DNA of 64,000 nt from Ottelia alismoides (lineage: Eukaryota > Streptophyta > Magnoliopsida > Alismatales > Hydrocharitaceae). The stretch is taken from assembly GCA_037367405.1 (NCBI GenBank), contig JAZKJV010000385.1:1-64000 (forward strand). The letters run 5' to 3'. The notes under the pieces are model-generated. The model was not told where the DNA came from and did not search any database. It saw nothing but the letters and a program-made list of their open reading frames with translations. Made by a program: the position numbers and the translations under genes. This document shows, one piece after another, positions 33,700 through 45,489 of the stretch. The first letter of the stretch is position 1; the number at the start of each line of letters is the position of its first letter.

Positions 33700-36130
33700 T
33701 GTAACATCTATTTTGTTAAGTAAGGGGGGTTTGTGTAAAAATTGAAAACTTCATATATAGAAAAAGGAAATAACATGAATATATGGGTCTATTATGTAAA
33801 TACCACTATAAATCAAATACGTCATTATCACTTGACAAAAAATAAAATAAAACAAGAGATTCAAGCTAACATGCCGTTCCTAGGGGGATTAAAAAAATCA
33901 AACGGCAATCACTTGTAATGCAAATAAAAAAATCAAAATAAGGGGGATTGTTATTGACCAAGTCGGATAAGGTTTATAATGAGATAATTAGGTCTTTTTT
34001 TTGTATTATCTTTTTGACTCGGCACAGTATACGTGCCTTTTTAAGCCGTGGTGTGGATCCCTCTCTCCCTATTGACTCTCCCTATCGAGATTTTTCTCAA
34101 TTAGATTTCTCGACTCCCCTTTCTTGTTCATTACCTCTGGACTCCATCAACTTGAGGTTGTTGGCACGCAATTTCCAATTTCATCGAGCAGATTCGAATG
34201 GCTTTGCAGAGGAAAATTTCGTTTAGGTAAACTCTTTAAATTATCTCTTTTATGATTGTCGAATCGAATCAATAGTCCTTGTCGAATCATCCATTATTAT
34301 TTTTTTCTCGTAAATCAAATCATAATGTTGTGATGTTTTTCCCCGAAGCTTGAATTCTTGTGGTCGAATATTATTAATCTTGTGATCCTAAAAAAAATAA
34401 ATACATGATTTCTACGGTCATTGGATTTCTAACGTCAATTGATTATAGGTTTAGCGTCAATTAGACTATAGCATGCCAATATAGTCTCTTAAATTCCTAA
34501 AATCAACTCTTATTGAAACTCTCGTACAACTCTGTCTAATATATGTCAAGTTTCTTTTAGATAATAACAATAATGATTATATATTATCATGATATTCCTT
34601 ATACAACTATAATATGAAAATATATATGGATACATATGTTATTCAAGCAACTATTAATTCTATGTTTTACATAATTAGCATATGCATGCAAGTTTACGAC
34701 AAATAAAAAAATATTGTTTTGATACCCGTAGATACTCGCATTGATATCTATATGTATAAAAAATATAGCAATCACAATAATTGGATAATTATATTTATAA
34801 AAAAGAGGGTACTACGATTGTTGGGATTTCGGATATTATGATGCAATGTATTACGGATTGCGCGTGACATTGAAATACATCTCTTTTATTTAGGTGATAA
34901 CTGATTTCCATCAACGGAGAAACATAGTGATCTATCCTTATCGTTTTGAAAGAAAAAGAAGAAGAGAGGTATGTACATTAACTTATGTCACATGCCATTG
35001 TTATTTATACCCAACATTAGATTTTTACCAGTTATTGATTGTTGCTCTTATTTAATCTCTTAAAATTCTTTGATTATATTTCCTTAGTAGAACTCTAGAT
35101 AGTCAGATGCTAATTTGATATGGTGTCATAATGCTTGTCTATGGATTCATTATTAAATGATAAAGAGATTGTTACATTATTGTCTTTTGTTATATAGTTT
35201 AATTTGCAATTTTGTTTGTCTAAATATTTTTATTGAGAATTAATTATTGTTTTTGACACCATCATTGTGAGGGAGTAGACATTGTTCATTGTTGGCCCAT
35301 TAGAGGCTTTGACCTGGCCGGGTGCCGCGCAGACGGTTAATTCCGCAAATTGACCGTTGCAGGCGGGTAATCCTACACTACTTCCAAACAATTTACCGCT
35401 ATGGTGGTTGACTCAGTATTAATGTCCATTGCATTGGTGTTTGGATAGGAGACCTCGTATTGATATTTGTTTTAGTTTAAAAATTTTGATTTAAGGGAAC
35501 GAGGTGGCTTCTATCCAAGCTCGGGCTGCCAGGTGTCAGCAGATGGTATTGATTTATATTGATATGGACATTGACATTATAGTCACATAATTTGTGATAG
35601 TCAAGGAAATTTATTGAATTGTCATTGTTATCCCACATGATGATTTGCATAATTGAAAAGTCTTGTTATAGTTCATTGTTTATTTATTGATTTAAATTCC
35701 TTATTATATGGAATTGTCATTGTATTATCCTTTACTACTTATTGTATATAGTTATGATGGTATGTCTCATAAATTATTGGTGCATACTTAGTCAAATTCG
35801 TTTGACTAATATTGATTTATAACCTTGCAGCTTAACGGAGGACGAGGTTGGGTTGCTCAGCTAAACTAAGGAGTCATTACTTTATCCTAGTTCATTGAGA
35901 TTAATGTAAGGGAGATTATTGATAGACTTATTTGTTTTCTTTTTGTAGTTCAGACTTGATAAGTCTTTTATTTATTGGTTATGTAACTTTATTCTTCCAT
36001 CATGTTTGGCACTCTGAATGTTACTTATGGATTATTGAGATTTTGTCTCGCTCCTGGACTCGAAAAAAAGTCATTGTCATGGGATGCTTCCGCAATTTTT
36101 TCCCCATGTTTTGAGGTCTGGGACGTCACA
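33700..36130 (+). repeat. 3' LTR of the gypsy element (2431 bp)
   Basis: It begins TGTAACATCTATTTTG and ends GGGACGTCACA, collinear with 26662-29144, and is followed by the target duplication cttag. Confidence 0.95.
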
Positions 36131-36977
36131 CTTAGATTTAGCAATGTAGATATATGGAATTTGAGGGAATCATCTAATTTTTAGATTCGATTTGTTTATT
36201 TAATCGAACATGAACTTGTGTTATGGTTTGGTTCGCTTATTTTGGAGTGCAAACCTCTATTTATTCGAATTGAATCTAAGTGAATATCGAAGTTGAAAAT
36301 TTTCTGATAGGAGGGAATGAAAAGAAAAGAAGTGAAATTCAATGCGAACATTAACTGATTAAATTTATATGGATGGATTTTGGATTGAAATTTGTAAAAA
36401 AAAAGCACATTATAGCTCCTCAGTTGTATCTAGAGTTGCTTCAATATGAAAACAGTGGTCAAACTATAATTCGACTCTCGGAGTACGGTCGGAGAGGAGA
36501 TTTGGGCGCCATTAGAGAGAATGAAAAGGCGACAACTGGATCGAGATGGAAGATGGGGTTGTAGAAGATTACGACTCCTAGACCTCGATCTCCGGAGACC
36601 CTCCAATGAGATGTACCTTTCTTAGTTTGTGGAGGACCTTCAAGGATGATCAACAACAACCTAATGCCCCAAAATCTCTTACCAGGAGAAGAGAGAGAAC
36701 TTTGACTCCCAAGACACATAATCCAGATAGGGTTCCTCACAATTTTCCCTCTACTCCACCAAGATGCGAGCGAAGAGCGAAGACTTCTATTATCGTCGCC
36801 TGATGTCCTTCGGCCCTCTTCTGCTAGGACCTCGCTCACAAGCTCCTTCTCGCCTCTTTCCTTCGAGACAAGGACCACCTCGAGGCCTTCGCCCTTTGGG
36901 AGAAGACCTCTTGCCTCCTTCCTATGATATGAGGCTCGCCCCGGGGCCTCCTCCCTTCGAGATACGAAGGAGGTAAG
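36131..36977. other. Unidentified sequence between the gypsy element and a solo LTR
   Basis: The first half is AT-rich. From 36460 to 36977 the minus strand stays open for 179 residues (36459-36998) with words such as GEGLEVVLVSKERGEKELVS, but no domain is recognised. The frame runs across the solo LTR junction, so its end is accidental. It may be an old retroelement piece. Confidence 0.3.
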
Positions 36978-39900
36978 TGATGAATACCCATTCATCACTC
37001 TTTATTCTTATATTTTAGCTACAAAAACCTTTACAAATGCATGTATATTCATGTAAATACAAATAATTATCAAAAGTATGCATTGTATAAAGTTTAATAA
37101 TTAGCATGTTTTTGTGCAAAAATAAAAGAATAAAGAGTAAAAAGAAAAAGAGGGAAATATTTAGAATAAATATTGAGCAACCTAACCCAAGGGAGGGCTC
37201 AGCATGGGCCTGACCACATAAAAACCAAAGTAGAGGGAGATAGGAGCTCATGTGTGTAAATATTTATGTAAATAAAATAAAAATATTTTCCTCACAAAAA
37301 TAGACTAAAATTGGATTGTAAATATTTGTATATATTTATAAACATAAAATCAAGATAAAAATATAAAAATTAAAAAAAAAGAAAACAAAAAAAACATCAC
37401 CTTTTATATAGTCATCATGTATATAAGACATCCATCTTTATATTTATTTAGCCTTATAAATAGATAAAATTAATTTCCAAAATTTTTGTAAATATTCCAT
37501 CCTTTATGTTGTAAATAAATTAAATCAAAACAATTAAAATAAAAACAAATTAAAAAGAACAAATTAAAAACACAAAAATACTTTGTGTATATATGTACAT
37601 ATCTATTTATTTCACCTATGTATATAAATAATAAAAATAAAATAAAAATATCTTTTTATTCCTATTTTATGATATAAATAAATAAAATATAAAATGGGAA
37701 TAAAAATGCACAAAAATAACAAATTAAAAATCAAAAATTAAAAATACATATTGTACATATACTTATGAATAGCTATATATTGTAAATACCTTATTTTTAT
37801 TTTGAAAAATTAATTAAAAATCACCCAAAAATAGAAAAAATTAAAACAAAAATATTTCATGTTTTGACTTTTTAATAACTCTGCCATTTTCTATTTATAA
37901 ATGATTTTTTTAAATCATTTCCACGTGGCAGCCTCTCATTGGTCCACGGAGATGTTGACCTCCGGTCAACTCCCTCCGCGGACCTTCTTCTCCAGCGGAT
38001 CTCGCGCCCGACCCGACTTCTCCTCTTTTTCCGCGCTCGATCCGCTCGTCATCTCCGCAAACCTCGGGTCCTGCTTCTTCTCCTTGCATCCGACATCCTC
38101 GCCGGAGCCCTTGCCTCGGGATCCGCACCTTCCATTGCCCTACCCGACCAACCCTAGTCGGACCTGCACCCATATATATGCCGAGCTCCGCCACCTTCAT
38201 TCCCATCTTTGGCCACTCGATTCCACCTCCCGTGAGCTCCATTGCGTAGGCGAGAGTGACAGCTTGGCCCCCGTGGTGTCGAAGCGAGGAGAGGACGCGA
38301 GACCACTGATCCGGCGAAGCTTCGCCGCCTTGCTCCGCCACCAGCAGGAGCATCGAGCCTCGGACGTCGGCGCTCCTCGAGGCAAAGACCCAGAGCTTCC
38401 CAAGCTCGTCCCCAGTCTACTCATTCACCCAGGTAATCTCGTAGGACCTTCTTTTTCTTTGATTTTACATTTCGCCCAAATCGCCGCTCCGCCGTATTTC
38501 GCCGATTCCGACCACTCCTTAGATGGACTCGATCATCGGAATCCATAGTCATATTCGCCTTACTCCTACGCGCCTTCTCCATCCCTCCATCCAACCTAGC
38601 TCGCACAGGAGTTGGGATTCGAGTTCCACCGTCTCCCTTTCGCCGGAGCTCGTCCACCTCGCCCCATCGTCCACCGTCACTCCACCTAACCGGGTCGAGG
38701 CAGTTTGCCCTCGACCCGCGAGTCTCCTGGACTGTTTTGCAGGTACTACCCCAGCCATCTGAGAGCTCGGGTCATTCGGACCAGAAGGCTTCCTCCGCCG
38801 TCCTCGCCGGGGCTCACCAGAGCTCGGCTGGAACATCGGAGCCCACCACCAGCTGCGGGACACCATTGCGGAGCTTCTCCGACCTTCAGGCGCAGCAGAG
38901 GAGCCTCGGAGCGAGGCCCCCGGGCCGACGAACTTCGCCGGTCATCTGTTCTTCGAGGATCCTCCTCCTCCGTTCGATCAGTCCTCCAGCTCCAGACTTC
39001 ATCGGGGCCGTCCATCTTAGGAGCAGCAGTCACCGCCCGATCTCAGGAGGACCGATCCCAGCCATCCGATGCACAAGGGTTAGCCACCTGCGCCCTACAC
39101 CGTCCGATCGCCCACGTGGAGGAACCCTCACCATCGGATTCGCCCAAGGAGCCCTGCTGTGGAGCGGCCGCTGTTCCCCATCGTCGGATGTGCCACGTGC
39201 CCTCCATCCAGCCGGTCCGCGTAATAAAGGGGTAATTTACCCTTAGGCCCCCTTTGTTATTTTATTTCGCTTTTAGTCTTGTAAATATCTAGCGTAGTTG
39301 TTTAGTTTTGGGATATTTGCATAGAGACCCTTGTGCTTGCATTTATTTACTGATATGCCCCTGTGTGTGGTCTGACACGTGCATCGACACGTGATCCTCT
39401 GGGCTTTTTACATTATCTACCCTGTAGTTCTGGTTGTTCTTCAATGAATGAAACTTTTTAATTATTTGCATTTATACCCCTGTGCGTGATACATTTGAGC
39501 ATGTGCGTTATATTTTGGGTTATTTGCAGATAAGCCCTTGGGCTTTTGGTACCTGTTACCAATAGGCCCTTGGAAATTATTTTTCTTACATATGGGTCCC
39601 TGAGTCTCCCAGACACGCGCATCGCACGTGTTTTACTGGGTTAATTGCACCAGACCCCCCAGACTTCCAGGTATTTGCACTTTGGTCCTTGTGCACAGTG
39701 CCCCCTCTTTATTTTTGAATAAAATAGCAAATTACCTCCAAATACAACAAAAATTGGATACATGGCTCTTGCCATAGTGTAAAATTTTCGAGGATTTTTG
39801 GAGACATTTCTGAGTTGATTTGATATTTTTAGAAATTCATAAACCTCCATTTTTGCTACTGTCTAACTTTAAAAACCCAAAAAAATATTAAATAGTGTCC

Positions 39901-40648
39901 AAAAATTACAAAAAATTGTCTACTGTCTATTTTGTTGTGCTTGATTTTCTAGCCAATTTTGGCTATTTTTTTCATTATTGAAAACCACTAAAAATTGAAA
40001 AACACTTAAAAACTTATAAAAATTCTAATAATTAAACCAAAAATCCAAAAATAATAATATAGGTGCCTAAATTTTCCTTGTTTAATTCTCTTTACAGGAA
40101 AATTACCTCCCAGCTAATTTGGGGCCTTTAGATTTTTTATCTAGGCCCTTTTAGCTCGGCTGGACAGTATCTCTCATTTCAGTGCTTGTTTTATTTTTAG
40201 CAAACTAAATAAACATCATAAAAATCCCAAAAAATCACCAAAAAACTAAAAATTAAAAAACACATAAAAATATTTTTGTTAGAATTTTTGGTTGATTTTT
40301 AGTGCTTTTAATAAATTGTTGAAGTGTGTAGTTTCCTTGCTCTTCTTATTTTCTTAATATCTTGAAAATTCAAAAAAAAAATATAAAAACCCTAAAGACC
40401 ACCAAAAATATCTTCTCTTCTCTGATTGACTACTTCGTAGGCCGAGAGGCCAACCCGTGCTCCTTGAGTTCGACCCTGGTCGCTATACCAGGTTAAATAA
40501 ATAGCAAGACCGCTATTTCGCTTTTTGATTGATTTTATCTGTCTTAGTGGTCTACTTTTTCTTGATCGACACGATCGAGTGACCGAGGTCGTGACGACCA
40601 TCGTAGAGATACCTGATTGCCTTAGTCGCTCGGTTTTTCGTGTCATCA
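36978..40648. repeat. Solo LTR, 3671 bp, with GTAAG target duplication
   Basis: It begins TGATGAATACC and ends GTGTCATCA, with the exact pentamer gtaag on both sides (36973-36977; 40649-40653). There is no gag or pol inside. The interior goes from an A-rich stretch (37000-37900) through a GC-rich C/T-biased block (37920-39230) to an AT-rich block and a terminal part with gagttcgaccctggt (40466-40480). The same end phrase, and the same start TGATGAA..TTCATCA, occur in the LTR at 52043-55002. It is best explained by recombination between the two LTRs of a large element. Ty3/gypsy origin is likely from its size but not proven. Confidence 0.85.
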
Positions 40649-40653
40649 GTAAG

Positions 40654-41600
40654 CCTCTCCGACAGGAGGAGGGCGCCACTGATGAGATAGTGTGTTAGGT
40701 ATCTAAGGGGTGCGTGCGAGCCGCCTTCCCCTCTGTCCCTCCACCATTCCCACGACTCCTCACATCTCCCCTAAAAAATCATCTACACCAACACCCTTTT
40801 TTTGGTTCTTACACGCAATTGGTCCCTCCACTCCACTGCTTATGAATTAATACGACAATTTATACTTTATCTGAATGCCCGATAGTCGTAACCGGTAGAA
40901 AAAAGGAGTTATTCGATTATATGAACCGAATAGAGATAGCTTGAAGGGAGAGGAACTGACAAACAAATTTGATTCTCTTGTAATAACAATTGCAGCAACT
41001 ACTTGCCTTTTATCTCTCATAATAAGTTTACAAATTACATGCATTAAATTGTATGTGCTGAGAATATTTTTGGAAATCAACGAATAAAGGAATTAACAAT
41101 AATTTTCTAATAAAAACGAGCTTAAAATGGCACCAGCATCATTAAATGAATTTCCAATTAAACTCGAAACAAAAGGATCGAAATACCCTTTTTTTACCAT
41201 CAAACCATCGGATCGTGATCTAATAGATCTCGTTGATGGCTCACCACAAAAGTAGTGAGCCACATCTCATTTATATATAGGAGTGATCCTATAAGAGAAA
41301 AAAAATTGTGAGAGAATGAGAGTAGTGATTCTAGATCACTAGATTATGTATTCTCTCTCCCGGTCTTCAAATATTGTGCACTCTCTCCCGGTCTTCAAAT
41401 ATTGTGCAGGAATCTATCCCATATGTTCATCATAGAATATTAGATCAATTGCATCCTTTTCTTCCAGAGAATTGAGAGAATTTGTGCATATTGATAATTT
41501 GTTAGAGGAAGAGATGGATAAACACCATTGGCAAGGTTGCAAAAATCGGTAATCGATCGGTTGGATCACTGACTAAAGATTAATTGACAGCCGGACGACT
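40654..41600. other. Intergenic sequence with a small tandem duplication
   Basis: No gene is supported. The 28-bp phrase ctctctcccggtcttcaaat..gtgca is repeated directly at 41353-41380 and 41381-41408. Confidence 0.5.
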
Positions 41601-42119
41601 AATCAGAGGCGTTGCTTGATCCTAAGTGAAGATGTGCCACGCAACCTGAGATATTGTAGACATCCTAAAGGGGTGCATGTTATTAGCTCTAAATTGGTGT
41701 ACACCATAAAATGCATGCCAGATGGACAAGTGGAAAGATACAAGGTCAGACTCGTGGTAAAAGGGGTTTACTACAGTGTGAACTACATTGAAACTTTTTC
41801 TCCCATGGCAAAAATAAATATATTGTGTGTTATCCTTCCTCCTATCATTTTCAAAGATTGGAAATTTTATTAGATGGACGTAAAAAAAATGCATTATTGG
41901 ATGGATACCTCTAATAAGAGGTTTATATGCACATGCAATCAGGTTATGAAGAAACAAGGAAGTGTTACAAGCTAAAAAAGTATTATATGGTCTAAAACTG
42001 TCATGTAGGGTTTGGTTCAAGAAGGTAAGAGTTGTGATGTTCAAATTTCGTTATCACCAATGAAATGGAGATCACATGCCAAAGAGAGTTTCTCTTCTTC
42101 CTATTTGTGTTGATGGATA

Positions 42120-42475
42120 TGATCTTATGGGGACCCAAGGCAACTAAGGTGCGTGGACGTGGTGGATGATGTTGACTATATCTTTTTCACATGTGGTAGC
42201 TCTACGGAGGTGTGGAATCACTTCGTGAGTAGAGTTGTGAGATCTGACAACAAGGTTAATTTTTGAGGATCTATTGGGACGGATTGGACATGCATGGAGA
42301 AGGAAAGATTGGAATGTGTGGCTGTGATTTGGGTACTCTGACTAACTAGTAATGAGGTGACTTTTAACAACGAGCACTTCTACATTGAGAATGTTGTGGC
42401 ATGACAATGCGTTGAGTGGGAGTTTGAAGATGTAAATTTATGGTCTTGTATTAGGATTGTAATAACTCTTGGTGA
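42120..42475 (+). pseudogene. LINE 3'-end fragment (zf-RVT-like region)
   Basis: The plus strand reads DVVDDVDYIFFTCGSSTEVW and then VIWVL and LTSNEVTFNNEHF. These match the zinc-binding region near the C terminus of plant LINE reverse transcriptases (DVDHLFFxCxxxxxVW .. WxLWxxRNxxxFN). It splits the degenerate copia RT, which resumes near 42550, suggesting insertion into the copia remnant. Confidence 0.6.
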
Positions 42476-43074
42476 TAAATAGTGAAGATTTTGGGCATAC
42501 ACCTATACGATGCAAGTCCTTTTTTCTTTCAAAGAAAATGATCATTATAGGGATGATGACAAGGAGATTACATGATTCATAAGTGGAATTGCAGGGGTGT
42601 TTGATCTGAAAGACCTTGGTAAATTAAAGTACTTTCTAGGCATTGAGATGACTAGATCCGGTGGGGCCTTGTCCTATGTCAAAGAAACTATAGCATGTGG
42701 ATCTCTTAAAAGAAATAAGAAAATCGAGGTGTAAACCTATCATTACTTCGATCGAGCAGACTGGGCATAAAGGATGGGAAGCAGCATGAAAACACAAAAG
42801 GTTGGAACCAAATACTTGTTGGGAAGTTCATCTATCTCACACTTACGAGACTGGACATAACCTATGCTATAAATGTGGTTACTGTTGATTGTCTTCTATG
42901 GTATATAAAAGGAAGTCCCGAAAAAGGATTGATTTTTACAAAAAAAGGGAAGCTCGAGGTTGATTGCTACATTGTATCTGCCTGGGCTGATTGTCATGAC
43001 ACGGGGAGATCTACCACAAGGTATTGTGTATATCTGGGAAAAAATGTTAGGATTTGGAGGAGTAGATGACAATC

Positions 43075-43234
43075 TGTTTGTGCAAGGTTGCGTGTCGAAG
43101 CTGAGTACATAGTTGTAGCGATGGGTGTCATAGTGGCTCAAGATTATTTTGATATGTTTGTGCAAGGTTGCGTGTCGAAGCTGAGTACATAGTTGTAGCG
43201 ATGGGTGTCATAGTGGCTCAAGATTATTTTGACT
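43075..43234 (+). repeat. 80-bp tandem duplication in the copia RNase H region
   Basis: The block starting tgtttgtgcaaggttgcgtg occurs at 43075-43154 and again at 43155-43234, nearly identical. It duplicates the RVEAEYIVVAMG coding portion of RNase H, so it arose after or during decay of that element. Confidence 0.9.
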
Positions 43235-43448
43235 GATATTAAGGTTGATCCTGAAATGCCTTCGAAGTTATTTTGTGACGATAAGTCTTCCATAAACCTT
43301 TGCAATAATACGATTTTACATGGCGAAACAAAGCATGTTGAGATCGACTGTCACTTCGTCCGAAAAGGATTAATTCCAAGGAGCTGGCGTTGTCGTACAT
43401 AAAAAACTCTTCCTTCACAGTGGCACTCCAAGAGGAAGGGTTTCTACG

Positions 43449-43631
43449 TTAATTGATGCATGCTAGTGGTTGTTCTTCTCTACAGCAATCATGCGTGAAA
43501 TGCGTTAGCCCTCCACAATGCAGACATGCCGGGATGAGTGTCCTACAACTCTTCTGCCTGTTCTCATTCCTCTTCCCTTTTCCTCCTCTCGCTCTTCTCC
43601 AAGGTATTTGTATAACTAGCATAACTAACAA
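43449..43631 (-). pseudogene. Possible gag zinc-knuckle fragment
   Basis: The minus strand encodes CLHCGGLTHFTHDC, which fits C-x2-C-x4-H-x4-C, after a basic stretch (GGKGKRNENRQKS). This is a common arrangement in retroelement gag proteins. The open stretch is only 60 residues and no flanking gag is identifiable, so it could be a chance match. Confidence 0.3.
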
Positions 43632-43859
43632 TCACTTCCATGAAGAATAATTTATTTTAGAAATTTGAAGATTTGTCTCAAGTCTCCTACCTAGATATTT
43701 CTCCTTTGAAGATGAACTGTCGTACATCAGCATATCGGCGAAGCTCATCAAAATATCAGATTAATATTACAGTTCAAAACTAAGTGTAAAACTGTAAAAC
43801 CACTAGAGGATGCTAACAAGTGGAGAGGTCAACAGGACTTGTATAACAAGCAGTACAGG

Positions 43860-44346
43860 TAGGGATGAAAACGGTCGGATACGGATACAAATATATGTAT
43901 AATCATATCCTTATCCATTTTAAAATATGAATACTAATATTGACGGATGTAAAAATGGCTTACCATATCTTTAAAAACGAATACGGATGTAAAACGAATG
44001 CGAATCAGATACGAATAATAACAGATTTTTTAATTATTTAACTAAAATATACATGTTTAGGATGGTTTACATATAAATAGGCATACTAGATATAGTAATT
44101 TCATAATAATTATATCAACAATGGTGAATACAATCATAAAATGTTATTACGCACAGTTATAAATAAATATATTATTATAATTACATACGAAAACGAATAT
44201 ACGAATACGAATGCGAATATTAACGAATGTCAAAGTGATATCCATATCCGCATCCATTTTAAAACGAATACGAATGTCAAAATATGTATACAACGGATAT
44301 GATAGCAGATCGGATACGAATATATTCACATTCGTTTTCATCCCTA
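43860..44346. repeat. hAT-type MITE with TAGGGATG ends
   Basis: It begins TAGGGATGAAAACGG and ends CGTTTTCATCCCTA. The interior is full of gaatacg/cggatac words, as at 56531-57016. No open frame. Flanking octamers (agtacagg and ttatgttc) do not match, so the target duplication has been lost or the ends are displaced. Confidence 0.7.
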
Positions 44347-44721
44347 TTATGTTCCATGAAAACAATCTGAAGTTACTTTTGTTGTAGCTAAAAATACTTT
44401 TAGTTCAAAATCACTCATCATGCCCCAATTTGTTTTATAGATACTTTAGCTAGTTTATTTAACTACTAATTTTCTAAAAATAAGTCATACATGAAAGAGG
44501 ATGCCCTAATTATCTGTATATGCTAATGCCGTATAACATGCTGCAGGGAATTTGGCATCGAAAAATGGCATGCTATTTTTTTAGAATCTTTGTTACACTA
44601 ATAGATGTTAATGATATTTCCCAACTACATTTTTTTCTTCATAATTTTCTTATTTTCGTGCAGAGATTATTCTATGCAATTAAATGCATCACGCATAAAG
44701 GTGTTGTAAGTCCAAGATAAT
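44347..44721. other. AT-rich spacer, nothing recognised
   Basis: No gene or repeat is supported between the hAT MITE and the hAT element end at 44722. Confidence 0.35.
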
Positions 44722-44765
44722 CAGGGATGAAGCCGGGATTATTAGTTCAGGGGCAAATATAATAG
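44722..44765 (-). repeat. hAT element terminal sequence
   Basis: The phrase cagggatgaagccgggatta followed by ttcaggggc resembles the ends of plant hAT elements with TTF/DUF4371-type transposases (CAGGGGCGGAGCCAGGAT). It lies on the 3' side of the minus-strand transposase remnant, at the expected end of that element. The opposite end was not found. Confidence 0.5.
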
Positions 44766-44850
44766 AAAGATATTTTAAAACATATATAGGTATTTTTTGC
44801 TTAAGACACCAAATTTATTTTGAATTCATATTATATCATCTTCAAAAATA

Positions 44851-45218
44851 CTAAGGTATCGTTCGGGTTATGGTTTACCCCCATTACTCACATCCCCCTC
44901 TCTCCTCGTGGTCTCCACTTTATTCCTTTTTTAAAAAATAAATAAATGAATTTTACATCATCAATCCTATCAAAAAATAATATATTATACCATCATATCA
45001 TAAAAAATTATAAATTACTTCACTTCTACTCACTTTTCCAAACATCAATACAATCGCATCACAATAACTACATACTTTTTCAAACTTCAATACAATCATA
45101 TCACCCCAAACCCACTTCTAACCCACCCCCAATTTAACCCTCTATCCAAACACCAAAATCCAAAAACGGATTACCTCTACCAGTTTAACCCGCCTTACCC
45201 CGTCAACCTAAAGAATTA
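44851..45218. repeat. MITE, copy 2, inside the hAT locus
   Basis: It closely matches 23612-24003 over most of its length, including catatcataaaaaattat and cccaatttaacc. It lies between the hAT terminus and the transposase remnant. Confidence 0.75.
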
Positions 45219-45489
45219 GTTTCAAGCATATTATAAAATTTCCAAAAATATGAAAAGAAAGACTTAGGTAATAAAATTACCAACAAACTTACTACATATA
45301 ACATTGATACCAATAGTTTGTCATACACAAATTATAAACATAAGACGTCGCTCATCTTCTTTGTAATTTAGAATTGATCCTGAAAGAAAAAATTAAGCAT
45401 GTTATAATTTATCATAATAAAAAAATAAAAGAGATCGAACATACCTTTCTATTAAGCTATTTAAAGCGCACTCTTCTTGACTTTGAATC

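Larger units (their letters stand above)
26662..36130 (+). mobile_element. Complete Ty3/gypsy chromovirus (Tekay/Del-like), inactive
   Basis: LTRs of about 2.45 kb (26662-29144 and 33700-36130) bracket gag, protease, RT, RNase H, integrase and a C-terminal chromodomain. A perfect 5-bp target duplication, cttag, lies at 26657-26661 and 36131-36135. The gypsy domain order and chromodomain indicate a chromovirus, and motif style and long LTRs point to the Tekay/Del clade. Multiple stops and frameshifts disable the coding region. The LTRs look highly similar by eye, so insertion is more recent than the decayed copia elements here. Confidence 0.95.
41600..43400 (+). pseudogene. Highly degenerate Ty1/copia pol remnant
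   Basis: RT words are recognisable through many stops: SSKLVYTIKCMPDGQVERYK, VRLVVKG, NYIETFSPMAK (about 41680-41815), MDVKNALLDG and YKLKKVLYGLK (41880-41998). After an interruption, VFDLKDLGKLKYFLGIEM appears near 42600-42655, LTRLDITYAINVV near 42840-42880, LWYIKGSPEKGLIFTKKGK near 42895-42955 and RVEAEYIVVAMG near 43095-43130. FCDDKSSINL and KHVEIDCHFVR mark the RNase H end near 43270-43365. No LTR is visible. A LINE fragment sits between the two RT parts. Confidence 0.8.

Noticed and set aside
36459..36998. 179-residue minus-strand open frame
   Set aside because: It runs across the solo LTR border at 36977/36978, so its start is accidental; no recognisable domain.
37901..38866. Several long overlapping frames on both strands
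   Set aside because: They lie inside a solo LTR defined by terminal bases and target duplication; GC-rich composition leaves frames open by chance.
38705..39246. Overlapping 176- and 169-residue frames resembling secreted proline-rich proteins
   Set aside because: Both sit in the same solo LTR, have no signal peptide or domain, and overlap each other in different frames.
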